Shown in pieces: positions 53,323 through 61,365 of a DNA stretch of 64,000 bases. Positions within the stretch are counted from its first letter, which is position 1, and each line of letters opens with the position of its first letter. Source of the DNA: Dehalococcoidia bacterium (GTDB lineage Bacteria > Chloroflexota > Dehalococcoidia > Tepidiformales > Tepidiformaceae); contig JADZEI010000081.1 in assembly GCA_020850615.1 (NCBI GenBank), positions 1 to 64,000 of the forward strand, given 5' to 3'. Under the pieces are notes generated by a model that ran no database searches, was not told the DNA's origin, and saw only the letters and a list, made by a program, of their open reading frames with translations. Made by a program: the position numbers and the translations under genes.

Positions 53323-53328
53323 GAAGCC

Positions 53329-53334
53329 ATGGTA
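53329..53334 (-). promoter_or_regulatory. -10 box TACCAT, likely leaderless promoter
   Basis: Lies 6 bases before the GTG of the DsbA-like gene, with no Shine-Dalgarno. Confidence 0.5.
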
Positions 53335-53460
53335 CGGCGGGGCGGGCGATGGGGCGACGCGGGGTTTCCCGGGCGTGGACTCGGTCCCGGAGCACGGGTG
53401 TAGGGGGACATGGGGACACATCGAGCGACGGGATGGCGTCGCTCGGGCCCCCCTCGCCAT

Positions 53461-53590
53461 GCGAGCCGGGCGGTTGCTGCGCTGCCGCCGTCGCGGCGAG
53501 GGGCGGTGGTCGCGGGCTAACGCGGGGCATGGCACTGGGGGCCGCGGAGCCGATGCTCCGCGACTACGGCTTCGCCTCTGGTCCCGAACA
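53461..53590. repeat. Intergenic palindromic repeat, copy C
   Basis: Contains gctgcgctgccgcc (shared with copy A), ctaacgcggggcat (shared with copy B) and the hairpin CGCGGAGC-cgat-GCTCCGCG (53543-53562) followed by ACTACGGC. The gap 53323-53637 holds no gene. Confidence 0.6.
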
Positions 53591-53637
53591 TGCAGCGGGG
53601 GAGAGGAGCGCGGACGTTCGTCACTGTTTGGGGCGAG

Positions 53638-54300
53638 CTACTGGCGGGAGTCGCGGCCGCGGAGGACGGCGAGGGTGAGGGATTCGACGGTGCCGGTGGG
53701 GTCGGCGTCGTGGGCTTCTTCGACCCAGCGGCGGGCTTCGGAGCGTGGGTAGCCGAGGGCGACGATGGTCTCGATGGCGTCGGCGACGACGCGGCGCTGT
53801 TCGAGGCGGGAGGCGTCGACGGGCTGGGTGATGGCGCTGTCGGCCATGGCGGCTTCGGCGACGACCTTGCCGCGGAGGTGGGCGATGATCTTGTCGGCAC
53901 CGCGTGCGCCGATGCCGGGGAGCTTCGTCAGCGCGGGGCGGTCTTCCTGTTCGATGGCGCGGGCGATGGTGCTGACGGAGACGTTCATCGCCTTCACGGC
54001 CTTTGCGGGGCCGATGCCTTCGACGGTGATGAACTTGCGGAAGAAGTCGCGCTCGGCGCGGCGGAGGAACCCGACGAGCACGGGCACGGGCTGGTTCGTG
54101 GTCGCGGAGTAGTGGATGTGGAGGCCAACGGAAGGGCCGGCGGTTTCGCCGTCGAGCTCGGCTTCGCCGGCAAGGCCCTGGAGCTCGCCCCAGAGGAAGA
54201 GCGGCACGAGTACCTCGTAGCGGACCCCGGCCACATCGACTTCGACAAGCGGGCCGGTGACGTCCATGCGGGCGAGGGAGCCGTGGAGGTGGGTGATCAC
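53638..54300 (-). CDS. ruvA: Holliday junction branch-migration protein RuvA
   Basis: 220 residues. N-terminal OB-fold (MITHLHGSLARM), tandem helix-hairpin-helix motifs (FITVEGIGPAKAVKAM, LTKLPGIGARGADKIIAHL) and the C-terminal three-helix domain that touches RuvB (VVADAIETIVALGYPRSEARRWV). Start is GTG. An insertion around residues 50-70 makes it slightly longer than usual. ruvB and ruvC are not in the window. Confidence 0.95.
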   Translation of the reverse strand: MITHLHGSLARMDVTGPLVEVDVAGVRYEVLVPLFLWGELQGLAGEAELDGETAGPSVGLHIHYSATTNQPVPVLVGFLRRAERDFFRKFITVEGIGPAKAVKAMNVSVSTIARAIEQEDRPALTKLPGIGARGADKIIAHLRGKVVAEAAMADSAITQPVDASRLEQRRVVADAIETIVALGYPRSEARRWVEEAHDADPTGTVESLTLAVLRGRDSRQ

Positions 54301-54343
54301 GTGCTAAGGGGATGCCGGATGGGGCGAACGCGCAAGCGCGGCG

Positions 54344-56542
54344 TCAGGCGCCGGCGCGCTCGCTGGATTCGGGCACGGGGCCGCGGGCGATGCGTTCGAG
54401 CTCTTCGGGCGTGGCCGTGGGGTAGGGGATGCGCGGGTGGTAGATGGCTTTGAGGGTGGCCTTGAAGCTGGCCGCGACGCCCTGGAGCTCGCGCATGGTC
54501 ATGTCGCACTCGTCGAGCTGCCCTTCGGCGAGGCGCTCGGCGAAGATGTTGTCGACGAGCTCGTCGATGGCGGCGCGGCCTGCGTCCTGGTGGGCGCGGA
54601 CGATGGCTTCGCAGGAATCGGCGAGCATGACGATCGCGGTTTCCTTCGACTGCGGACGCGGGCCGGTGTAGCGATAATCGCGGGGGTCCGGTTCGAGGCC
54701 ACGCGCGGTGGCCTGGCGATAGAAGAACGTGACGAGCCGCGTGCCGTGGTGCTGGGGGATGAACTCGCGGACGATGGACGGCAGGCGGTAGCGGGCGGCG
54801 ATGTCGAGGCCATTGGTAATGTGCTCGCGGATGATGCGGGCGCTCTGGTCGGGCGGGAGGGCGTCGTGGGGGCTGGGGCTGCCGTCGAGCTGGTTTTCGA
54901 TGTAGTAGGGCGGCTGTGCGAGCTTGCCGATGTCGTGGTAGTAGGCGCCGACCCGGACGACGAGGGCATCGGCACCGATGCTGTCCGCGGCGCGCTCGGC
55001 GAGGGCGCCGACCATCATGCTGTGGTGGTAGGTGCCCGGTGCTTCGTCCTGGAGCCGGCGGAGGAGCGGGTGCCCGGAGTGGGCAAGCTCCATGAGCTGG
55101 AGGCGGGTGGTGACGCCGAAGAGCATCGAGAAGACGACGAAGACACCGACTCCGATGACCGCGGAGGCGACGCCGTTGGCGCCCGCGGCGAGGGCCTGCC
55201 AGGCGAGCTCCTCGTTCTCCCGCGGCTCGGCGATGAGCCAGAAGGCGGCGAGGACCAGGCCGGTGGCCAGTGCCACGGCCACGGCGGCGGCGAGATAGCG
55301 CGAGAGGCGCTCGGCGCGATGGACGGCGACGGCGCCGGCGAGCCCACCGGCGGTGTAGGCGATGCCGAGCTCGAGCGATTCGAGGGAGCCGATGAACCCA
55401 GAGCCGGAGAGCTCGGGTGCGGCGGCGCCGATGAAGGCGGCGAAGAGCCCCACGGCGACCGCGACGACCGCGGCGAAAGGCAGGTCGGCGAAGGACGCGG
55501 TGACGATGGCGGCGGCCGCGAGCGGGAGTGCGAAGGCGAAGAAGTGGCCGTCGCGGTCGGGGGTGAGCTCGGGGAGGGCGATGCGGGCGGACGCGAGCGC
55601 GGCGATGGTGACCACGCCGATCAGGAGCAGGCGGCGCGAGGCGGGCGCGTGGAATGGCTGCACCTGGTAGAGGTAGATGCCCACGAGTGCACCAAAACCA
55701 ACCGCGAAGAGGATGCCGCCGGCGAGCTTGTAGTAGTCGAAGCCGATGGAGAGGGCGCCGGTCTCGCGGAGGGCTTCGATGTCGGCGGCATCGAGCTCTT
55801 CACCCTCGGTGGCGATGACCTGGCCGCGGCTGAGCGAGACGACCTCGGTGGGCACGGCCTGGCGCGCCTCGGTGCGGGCGGCCTCGGTGGCGCGCTCGTC
55901 GACGGCGGCGTTCTGGACGACGAAGGCGCGCAGCGTCTCGCGGACGGGTGGGCGAAGGAGGTCCACCTCGTCGATGGAGGTGACGCCCCAGAAGGTGGAG
56001 CGCGCGAGGAGCTGGTCGACAATGGCGTCGCGGTCTCCGGGGAGGTTGATGGCGACCTCGCCCTGCATGATCTCGCCGAGGGCCTGGGTGACGCGGGTGC
56101 GATAGGCGTCGAACTGCGCGCCGTCGAGCGCGATGATTGCGGTGCGGCCGTCGGCGCTGATGGTCGCGGCGGAGGCGAGGCCTTCGACGGCGGTGAGCTG
56201 CTCCTGCTTGGTGGTGTTTGGCTTCTGGCGGATGGCCGCGACTTCAAGGAGGAACTGGTCCAGGGTGCGGAGCTGGCGGGTGCGGATGGCGGGGTCGGGG
56301 GCGAGGCGGGTGGGGACGACGGCAGCGGCAGCGGCGTTGCGCTTCTCCTCGGTGAGGACGCGCGATTCGTACTGGGCGTTGCGCGCTGCGGTGAGGGTTC
56401 GGGGGGCGTTTTCGCCCTCTTCGATGCCTTCGCCCGCGGGGATGAGCGGGACGACGAGGAAGACGGACGCGACCGCGAGGACGAGCCCGAAAATAACCGC
56501 CTGCATGCGGGTGATGGTTGGCGCGGGGCGGCGACGGAGCAT
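54344..56542 (-). CDS. 7TM-HD phosphodiesterase, PgpH-like
   Basis: 732 residues. A first span (MQAVIFGLVLAVASVFLVVPL), an extracytoplasmic 7TMR-HDED domain of about 250 residues, seven spans, then an HD domain: GTYHHSMMVGALAE, YYHDIGKLAQPPYYIENQ (HD pair) and PQHHGTRLVTFFY. This is the architecture of PgpH, which hydrolyses c-di-AMP to pApA. It sits in the ruvA-yqeY operon. Start ATG has a TATCCT box 12 bases upstream. Confidence 0.93.
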   Translation of the reverse strand: MLRRRPAPTITRMQAVIFGLVLAVASVFLVVPLIPAGEGIEEGENAPRTLTAARNAQYESRVLTEEKRNAAAAAVVPTRLAPDPAIRTRQLRTLDQFLLEVAAIRQKPNTTKQEQLTAVEGLASAATISADGRTAIIALDGAQFDAYRTRVTQALGEIMQGEVAINLPGDRDAIVDQLLARSTFWGVTSIDEVDLLRPPVRETLRAFVVQNAAVDERATEAARTEARQAVPTEVVSLSRGQVIATEGEELDAADIEALRETGALSIGFDYYKLAGGILFAVGFGALVGIYLYQVQPFHAPASRRLLLIGVVTIAALASARIALPELTPDRDGHFFAFALPLAAAAIVTASFADLPFAAVVAVAVGLFAAFIGAAAPELSGSGFIGSLESLELGIAYTAGGLAGAVAVHRAERLSRYLAAAVAVALATGLVLAAFWLIAEPRENEELAWQALAAGANGVASAVIGVGVFVVFSMLFGVTTRLQLMELAHSGHPLLRRLQDEAPGTYHHSMMVGALAERAADSIGADALVVRVGAYYHDIGKLAQPPYYIENQLDGSPSPHDALPPDQSARIIREHITNGLDIAARYRLPSIVREFIPQHHGTRLVTFFYRQATARGLEPDPRDYRYTGPRPQSKETAIVMLADSCEAIVRAHQDAGRAAIDELVDNIFAERLAEGQLDECDMTMRELQGVAASFKATLKAIYHPRIPYPTATPEELERIARGPVPESSERAGA

Positions 56543-56597
56543 CAGGTGCGTTCGAGGATACCAGAGCGGAGGGGCCGGGCAGGGAAACTCACCAACG

Positions 56598-57308
56598 TCA
56601 GCCGGGCATACCTTCGCCGAGCCACTCGTGGACGCCGGTGAGCGAACCGATGACGCAGCGTTCGCGATCGATGCCGCCGGTGCGGCGGTCGACGCGGAGG
56701 GCGGTCATGCCGAGCGCCCGAGCCCCGGCGACGTCGGTGTCCTCGCGGTCGCCGACGAAGAGGGCGTCGGAGGGCTCGACGGCGAGCGTATCGAGGGCGG
56801 CGCGATAGGGGGCGGGGTGGGGTTTACCGTGGCCGGCGTCGGAGGAGGTGACGATGGCGCCGAAGTAGCCCGCGAAGCCGAGCGCAGCGACGCGGGCGGC
56901 GAAGAGCCGCGCGGGGAAGAGCGAGTTGGTGACCAGGGCCATGGCGTAGCCGCGGTAGCGGAGCGAGCCGAGGAGGGCGCGGGCGTCGTCGTAGACGCGC
57001 TGACCAGCGGCATCGGCGGCGCAGAAGCTGACCGCCGCGGCTTCGACGAGGGCCGGGGATGGCGGCAGCTCCAGCGACCTGAGCGTGGCCGCGAGGATGG
57101 CGTCGAGGCGCGGGGCCGTGGTGGTCACGCCGGGCACGTACCGGGGGATGGCGGCGCGGAGGGCCTCGACGAACGCGGGCACGGCGACGCTGACGCCGGT
57201 CTCGGTCGCGATGCACTGCACGACAGCGCGCGCCACTGCCTCGGGCGTCACGCTGTCGTCGCGGACGATGGTGCCGCCCCAATCGAAGAGCACGGCACGG
57301 TAGGTCAC
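56598..57308 (-). CDS. HAD-family hydrolase
   Basis: 236 residues. Motif I is unusual: LFDWGGTIV (DWGGT, second Asp replaced by Gly). VTNSLFP is motif II, GKPHPAPYRAAL motif III and FVGDREDTDVAGARALGM motif IV. Loss of the second Asp weakens phosphatase acid/base chemistry. GTG start one base after the yqeY stop indicates coupled translation. Substrate unknown. Confidence 0.9.
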   Translation of the reverse strand: MTYRAVLFDWGGTIVRDDSVTPEAVARAVVQCIATETGVSVAVPAFVEALRAAIPRYVPGVTTTAPRLDAILAATLRSLELPPSPALVEAAAVSFCAADAAGQRVYDDARALLGSLRYRGYAMALVTNSLFPARLFAARVAALGFAGYFGAIVTSSDAGHGKPHPAPYRAALDTLAVEPSDALFVGDREDTDVAGARALGMTALRVDRRTGGIDRERCVIGSLTGVHEWLGEGMPG

Positions 57309-57309
57309 G

Positions 57310-57807
57310 TCAGCTGCCGAGCAGGGCGCGGACGACTTCGTTGATGGTGCGGCCGTCGGCGCGGCCCGCGAACTGCTTCGAGAGCACGGGCATCACCTTG
57401 CCCATGTCCTTCGGGCCGGCGGCGCCGGTGTCGGCGATCACCTTGCGGGCGGCGGCCTCAATCTCGTCGCGGGCGGCCTGCTGGGGGAGGTAGACCTGGA
57501 AGACGGCGATCTCGGCCTCCTCCTTCGCAGCGAGGTCGTCTCGATTGGCCTTGCGGTACTGGTCGATGCTGTCCTGGCGCTGCTTGACCTGCTTCTGGAT
57601 GACGGCGAGGACGGCGTCGTCACTGAGGTGGTGGTCCTCGGCGGCGCGGCGGGCCAGCTCAGCCTCGTCGAGGTCCTTGCCGGGCGCGGCGGGGATCTCG
57701 GCGTTGCGGACGGCGGCGACGAGCATGCGGAGGGCGCCCTTGCGGATTTCGTCGCGGTCGCGCATGGCCTGGGCGAGGTCGGACTGGAGCTGTTCGCGGA
57801 GTGACAT
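57310..57807 (-). CDS. GatB/YqeY-domain protein
   Basis: 165 residues. MSLREQLQSDLAQAMRDRDEIRKGALRML and VYLPQQAARDEIEAAARKVI, with GPKDMGKVMPVLSKQFAGRADG, are the YqeY signature, a stand-alone form of the tRNA-binding tail of the amidotransferase. GGAGA precedes the ATG; four more residues would start at 57819. It heads the yqeY-HAD-pgpH-ruvA series. Confidence 0.95.
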   Translation of the reverse strand: MSLREQLQSDLAQAMRDRDEIRKGALRMLVAAVRNAEIPAAPGKDLDEAELARRAAEDHHLSDDAVLAVIQKQVKQRQDSIDQYRKANRDDLAAKEEAEIAVFQVYLPQQAARDEIEAAARKVIADTGAAGPKDMGKVMPVLSKQFAGRADGRTINEVVRALLGS

Positions 57808-57829
57808 GGGCGTCTCCATGGGGTTTGGT

Positions 57830-58315
57830 TCAGTCGAGTGGGGCGATGACGTCGCAGGGGGCGCCGGCGCGGGCGAGCTGGTCGCGGAGGCGCCCGAGGC
57901 GGCGGTCGACCCAGATCCCCGGGCGTTCGAGCGCGATGGATGGCGCTTCGACGTTGAAGCGGTCCTGTTTCGCGCGAAGGGCGCGGGCGGCGACGGCGAT
58001 CCGGGCGCCGAGGTTGCGCAGGGCAGGTGCGTGGCGCCGCCAGTCGCCGCTGGCGGCTGCGAGCTGGAGCCACTCGGCGTGGCGGGCTTCGAGGCCGGCG
58101 AGGGCGAGCTCGTCCTGCTCGATTTCGCGGGCGAGCATGAGCCACGGCGGCAGCGCGCCACTATCGCGCATGATGCGGAAGCCGATCCAGTTCTCGCCGG
58201 CGAGGCGGTCGGCGTCGTCGAAGCGCATGGGGCGGCCCGCGCCGGGCAGGTGGGCGAAGACGCCGGCGTTCATGGCTTCCTGGATGCGGTTTTCGACCAG
58301 CTCTTCGAAGGACAC
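57830..58315 (-). CDS. DUF1992 (DnaJ-homologue C28-like) protein
   Basis: 161 residues. FEELVENRIQEAMNAGVFAHLPGAGRPM and GFRIMRDSGALPPWLMLAREIE are the DUF1992 hallmarks; the rest is helical. Function unknown across the family. GTG start, TACCAT 6 bases upstream, no ribosome site. Confidence 0.9.
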   Translation of the reverse strand: MSFEELVENRIQEAMNAGVFAHLPGAGRPMRFDDADRLAGENWIGFRIMRDSGALPPWLMLAREIEQDELALAGLEARHAEWLQLAAASGDWRRHAPALRNLGARIAVAARALRAKQDRFNVEAPSIALERPGIWVDRRLGRLRDQLARAGAPCDVIAPLD

Positions 58316-58321
58316 GCTGCC

Positions 58322-58327
58322 ATGGTA
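58322..58327 (-). promoter_or_regulatory. -10 box TACCAT, likely leaderless promoter
   Basis: Lies 6 bases before the DUF1992 GTG and directly after the terminator of the small-protein unit. Confidence 0.55.
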
Positions 58328-58339
58328 GCGGAAACGCGA

Positions 58340-58362
58340 AACGGGGCCGATATGGCCCCGTT
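58340..58362 (-). terminator. Terminator hairpin of the mini-protein unit
   Basis: AACGGGGCC-gatat-GGCCCCGTT, a 9-bp perfect stem, 24 bases after the stop of the 47-residue gene. The tail is only weakly T-rich. Confidence 0.65.
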
Positions 58363-58385
58363 CGTGTGCGCGGATCGCGGAGGAC

Positions 58386-58529
58386 TCAGTCGGCGGAAGG
58401 AAGGACCTTCGGCTGCATGAGCTCCATGTCCTTGCCGTTGACCTTGAGCTCGCAGTTGCCGGGCTTGATGACGAGGAGCTCGATACCGGTCTCTTCGTCC
58501 TTGTAGCGCTTGCCGAGTTGGACTGCCAT
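58386..58529 (-). CDS. Cysteine-poor desulforedoxin-like mini-protein
   Basis: 47 residues. GKRYKDEETGIELLVIKPGNCELKVNGKDMEL follows the same pattern as the preceding 39-residue zinc protein, but all but one cysteine are gone. It keeps a C-terminal MQPKVLPSAD tail. AAGGAG precedes the ATG. It lies 13 bases after its neighbour, so the pair is an operon. Confidence 0.75.
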   Translation of the reverse strand: MAVQLGKRYKDEETGIELLVIKPGNCELKVNGKDMELMQPKVLPSAD

Positions 58530-58542
58530 GTTGGTACGCTCC

Positions 58543-58662
58543 TTACTTCTTCAGTTCAAGCGGCGTGTCGCCGCAGGTGAGTTCGCCATCGCCGCCCTTG
58601 GTGACGATGAATTCGGAGCCACACTTTGGGCAGGTGTAGCGCTTACCGGTTTGCGCAGGCAT
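58543..58662 (-). CDS. Desulforedoxin-like zinc mini-protein
   Basis: 39 residues: GKRYTCPKCGSEFIVTKGGDGELTCGDTPLEL. Desulforedoxin-like domains have four cysteines (CxxC and CC); here CPKC and one cysteine remain, so metal binding may need a dimer or another ligand. A purine-rich GGGGG precedes the ATG. Stop abuts the second mini-protein. Confidence 0.75.
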   Translation of the reverse strand: MPAQTGKRYTCPKCGSEFIVTKGGDGELTCGDTPLELKK

Positions 58663-58765
58663 ACATCCCCCTCGCTCCGCAGTCGGAGCGCTTCGATTTC
58701 GCGCGATCGTAGCCAGCGCGGTGGGGTGGGTCAAACGTGGGGCGGCAGGAAGCGAGCCGGGAACG

Positions 58766-58800
58766 AAACGGGCCCCTCCAGGAGCTGGACGGGCCCGTTT
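58766..58800 (-). terminator. Terminator of the cytochrome bc operon
   Basis: AAACGGGCCC-c-TCCAG-gag-CTGGA-c-GGGCCCGTTT, 15 pairs with one mismatch, 20 bases after the last gene of the operon and followed on that strand by TTTCG. Confidence 0.75.
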
Positions 58801-58819
58801 GACGTTGCGTTGGCCGCGG

Positions 58820-60721
58820 TTACTCCTCGCGGACGAAGAGCTTGGCGAACATGGCCGGGTGGTACGTGCAGGTGATGTCGTACTCACCGACGGTGTCGAA
58901 CGGGACACTGGCCTCGTCGCCGACGCGGAAGGGGTCGTTCGTGATGTTGCCGTTGATGGTGATGTTGTGGATACCGGCGGAGACGGTGAACGCGACCGAG
59001 GTACCCGGGGCAATCTTGGCGACGCCCTCGTTCATGGGCTGCTCCGTGCCGTCGGCGGTGAGCGTCCAGTCGTTGGCGCCGGCGTCGATCGAGACTTCCT
59101 GCGAGAACTCGGCGGGCTCGTCGATCGGGGTGACGGTACCGATGCCCGGAAGCGTCTCGAAGACCTGTTCCGGAACGGTGTACTGGACGCAGGCGGTGCC
59201 GGGGTTGAGGGCATTTGACGCGGCGTTGCCCCAGGCGTCGTGCGGCAGGTGGAGCGACTGGCCGATCATGATGATGGAGTCGACGGTGATGCCGTTGGCC
59301 TCGGCGAGGGTGTCGGCGGTCACGTTGCCCCAGTCCTCGGCGAGCTCTTCGAGCGACTGGCCGGAGATGGTGTAGGCGTCGACCTTCGGGAGCTCGATGA
59401 TGACCGAGGGCCCGAAGGGATCGCCTTCCTCGATGCTGTTCAGGCGAGCGAGGTCCGCAGCGATGTCGCGCTGGATGCCGTCGGGCGGCGCGAGCTCCTG
59501 GGCGATCGTCGCGAGGGTGTCGCCCGTGGAGACGAAGTAGCGTGCGTTATCACCCACCTCGACGGTGTCTCCGGGGGTGAGCGTGCTTTCGGCGGTCAGC
59601 GACGAGTTCAGCTGGATGAGGTCGTCGACTTCGAGGCCGAACTTCGTGGCGATGGTCCCGAGGGCGTCGCCGGGCTGGACGATGTAGGTGGTGTAGTCGC
59701 CGAGGAGCAGCTCGCGCGTGCCGCTGAACTCCGTCGCCGGGTCGGTCGACGGGAGGACGCGGACGTTGAACGGCGTGTTGAGGACGCCGACCGACGCCAG
59801 CCCGTGCTTGTCGGCAATGATCTGGAGGGTGTCGAGCGGCTTGATGATGTAGCGGGCGCCTTCGGGGAGGGCGATGGTGTCGCCGGGGAAGAGCCCGGTG
59901 ATCTCCGCGCCTTCTGCGTCGAGGAGCGTGAAGCGGCCCTGCTTCTTGTCGTACTCATAGGGGAGGTTGTTGAGCTCGGCGAGGATGATTGCGCCAACGT
60001 GGTGCGAGTCGGCTATCTTCGCGATCGTCTCGTTGTCGTTGATGACCTTGTACTCGTAGCCGTCGGCGTCGTCGTTGTAGCCGGGGAGCCGGACGGTCGT
60101 GCCTTCTTCGAGGATGGCGTTGGCGTCGACGCCGCTGTTGAACTCGGAGAGGGCATCGGCCCCGATGAGGTGGTCGGCGGCGATGGTGTCGAGGGTCTCA
60201 CCACCGACGATGACGGTGGTGTGGCTGTTGAGGACCTCGGCGAAGTGGACGGCCTCTTCCCAACCCTTGTTGGTCATGGTGCCGTTGCCGCCGGTGAGGT
60301 CAGCGAGCGCTTCGCTCTCTTCCGTGCCCGGGGCGGTGATGAAGTTCACCAGGTGTTCGATCTGGCGCTCGTTGAGGGCGCCCCCGTTCGTGGTGAGCCA
60401 CGGCTGCATGGCGGTGCCGGCGCGGCCGCAGTTGAGGGTGCGGGTGAGCTTCTCGCGGTTGTTCGCGAGCACGAGCGGGTCCTGGTCCTTATACACATCA
60501 GTGTTCAGGGGGAGGCCCACGCCACCCTGGCCTTCGTTGCCGTGGCAGGTGCGGCAGTTGTTGGCGTAGAGCAGGGCGCCGCGTTCGATGGACTCTTCTT
60601 CGTGCCACTTCTGCTGGTCCTGCGCGCGGATGGGCAGGTCGACAGCGGCATAGCCGGCGCAGGCGCCGACGAAGAGGAAGGAGAGGACGACGATGAGGAA
60701 GGTCTGCTTCTGGGTGTTCAA
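58820..60721 (-). CDS. Cytochrome c, six LysM-like repeats and cupredoxin in one chain
   Basis: 633 residues. Signal anchor (1-28, possible lipid cysteine 21). A class I cytochrome c follows with CRTCH at 56-60 and the axial Met105 (TAMQPW). About six LysM-like units fill 165-495 (IVQPGDALGTIATKFGLEVDDLIQLN is the clearest). A plastocyanin-like domain (545-633) has His585, Cys618, His621 and Met624 as type 1 copper ligands. It is the last gene of the bc operon and starts at TTG with GGAG. It could take electrons from the complex and pass them to copper while binding cell-wall glycan. Confidence 0.92.
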   Translation of the reverse strand: MNTQKQTFLIVVLSFLFVGACAGYAAVDLPIRAQDQQKWHEEESIERGALLYANNCRTCHGNEGQGGVGLPLNTDVYKDQDPLVLANNREKLTRTLNCGRAGTAMQPWLTTNGGALNERQIEHLVNFITAPGTEESEALADLTGGNGTMTNKGWEEAVHFAEVLNSHTTVIVGGETLDTIAADHLIGADALSEFNSGVDANAILEEGTTVRLPGYNDDADGYEYKVINDNETIAKIADSHHVGAIILAELNNLPYEYDKKQGRFTLLDAEGAEITGLFPGDTIALPEGARYIIKPLDTLQIIADKHGLASVGVLNTPFNVRVLPSTDPATEFSGTRELLLGDYTTYIVQPGDALGTIATKFGLEVDDLIQLNSSLTAESTLTPGDTVEVGDNARYFVSTGDTLATIAQELAPPDGIQRDIAADLARLNSIEEGDPFGPSVIIELPKVDAYTISGQSLEELAEDWGNVTADTLAEANGITVDSIIMIGQSLHLPHDAWGNAASNALNPGTACVQYTVPEQVFETLPGIGTVTPIDEPAEFSQEVSIDAGANDWTLTADGTEQPMNEGVAKIAPGTSVAFTVSAGIHNITINGNITNDPFRVGDEASVPFDTVGEYDITCTYHPAMFAKLFVREE

Positions 60722-60733
60722 CCGTTCTCTCCG

Positions 60734-61345
60734 TTAGCCGCTGTAGGCGACGGTGCGGAGCGGATTATCGGCGCCGCCGTTCGTGATGCGGCCGGTGTTC
60801 ACACCAACCGAACCGTCGGAGTTGATGCTGATCTCCATGGTGTCCATGGAGCGGGGTGCCGGGCCGAACACGCGGATGCCGGCCTTGGAATAGGTGGAGC
60901 CGTGGCAGGGGCAGCGGAACCAGCCATTGATCCCGGGGAAGTTGACCGCGGCGCCGCTGTAGCTGCCCTCCCATGGGACGCTGCAGCCGAGGTGCGGGCA
61001 CTTCCAGTAGAGGGCGAGGAGGCCGCCGGCGCCGCCGGCGCCGAGGACATCGCCTTCAGCCCCGGCCAGGTTCGCGAGGAAGAACTTGCCTTCGGAAACG
61101 CGAAAGGGCTCGGCCGCCGGGGCGGGGATGACGTTGGCCGGGACGACGACGACGCCGCCGAAGCCGGTGGGATTTCGCAGATTGAAGAAACCGAGGAAGC
61201 CCGAGAGCAGGCCCCCCACCGTGAGCGAGATGCCGGCGAAGGCGCTGACCCGCATGAACGAGCGGCGTGCGACCTTGCGCGCTTCCTGTTGTTTGGCCTG
61301 TTCGATGCGGCCCGAGGCCGAACGGGCACCCTGTTGCGCTGCCAT
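60734..61345 (-). CDS. Rieske [2Fe-2S] protein
   Basis: 203 residues. The twin-arginine-like start RRSFMRVSAFAG precedes one anchor span. The cluster boxes are CPHLGC (116-121) and CPCHGSTY (145-152): ligands Cys116, His118, Cys145 and His148, with Cys121 and Cys147 for the disulfide. It carries electrons from quinol to the cytochrome c domain. GGAGG precedes the ATG. Confidence 0.96.
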   Translation of the reverse strand: MAAQQGARSASGRIEQAKQQEARKVARRSFMRVSAFAGISLTVGGLLSGFLGFFNLRNPTGFGGVVVVPANVIPAPAAEPFRVSEGKFFLANLAGAEGDVLGAGGAGGLLALYWKCPHLGCSVPWEGSYSGAAVNFPGINGWFRCPCHGSTYSKAGIRVFGPAPRSMDTMEISINSDGSVGVNTGRITNGGADNPLRTVAYSG

Positions 61346-61365
61346 ATGAATCCTCCCCCTCCGCC

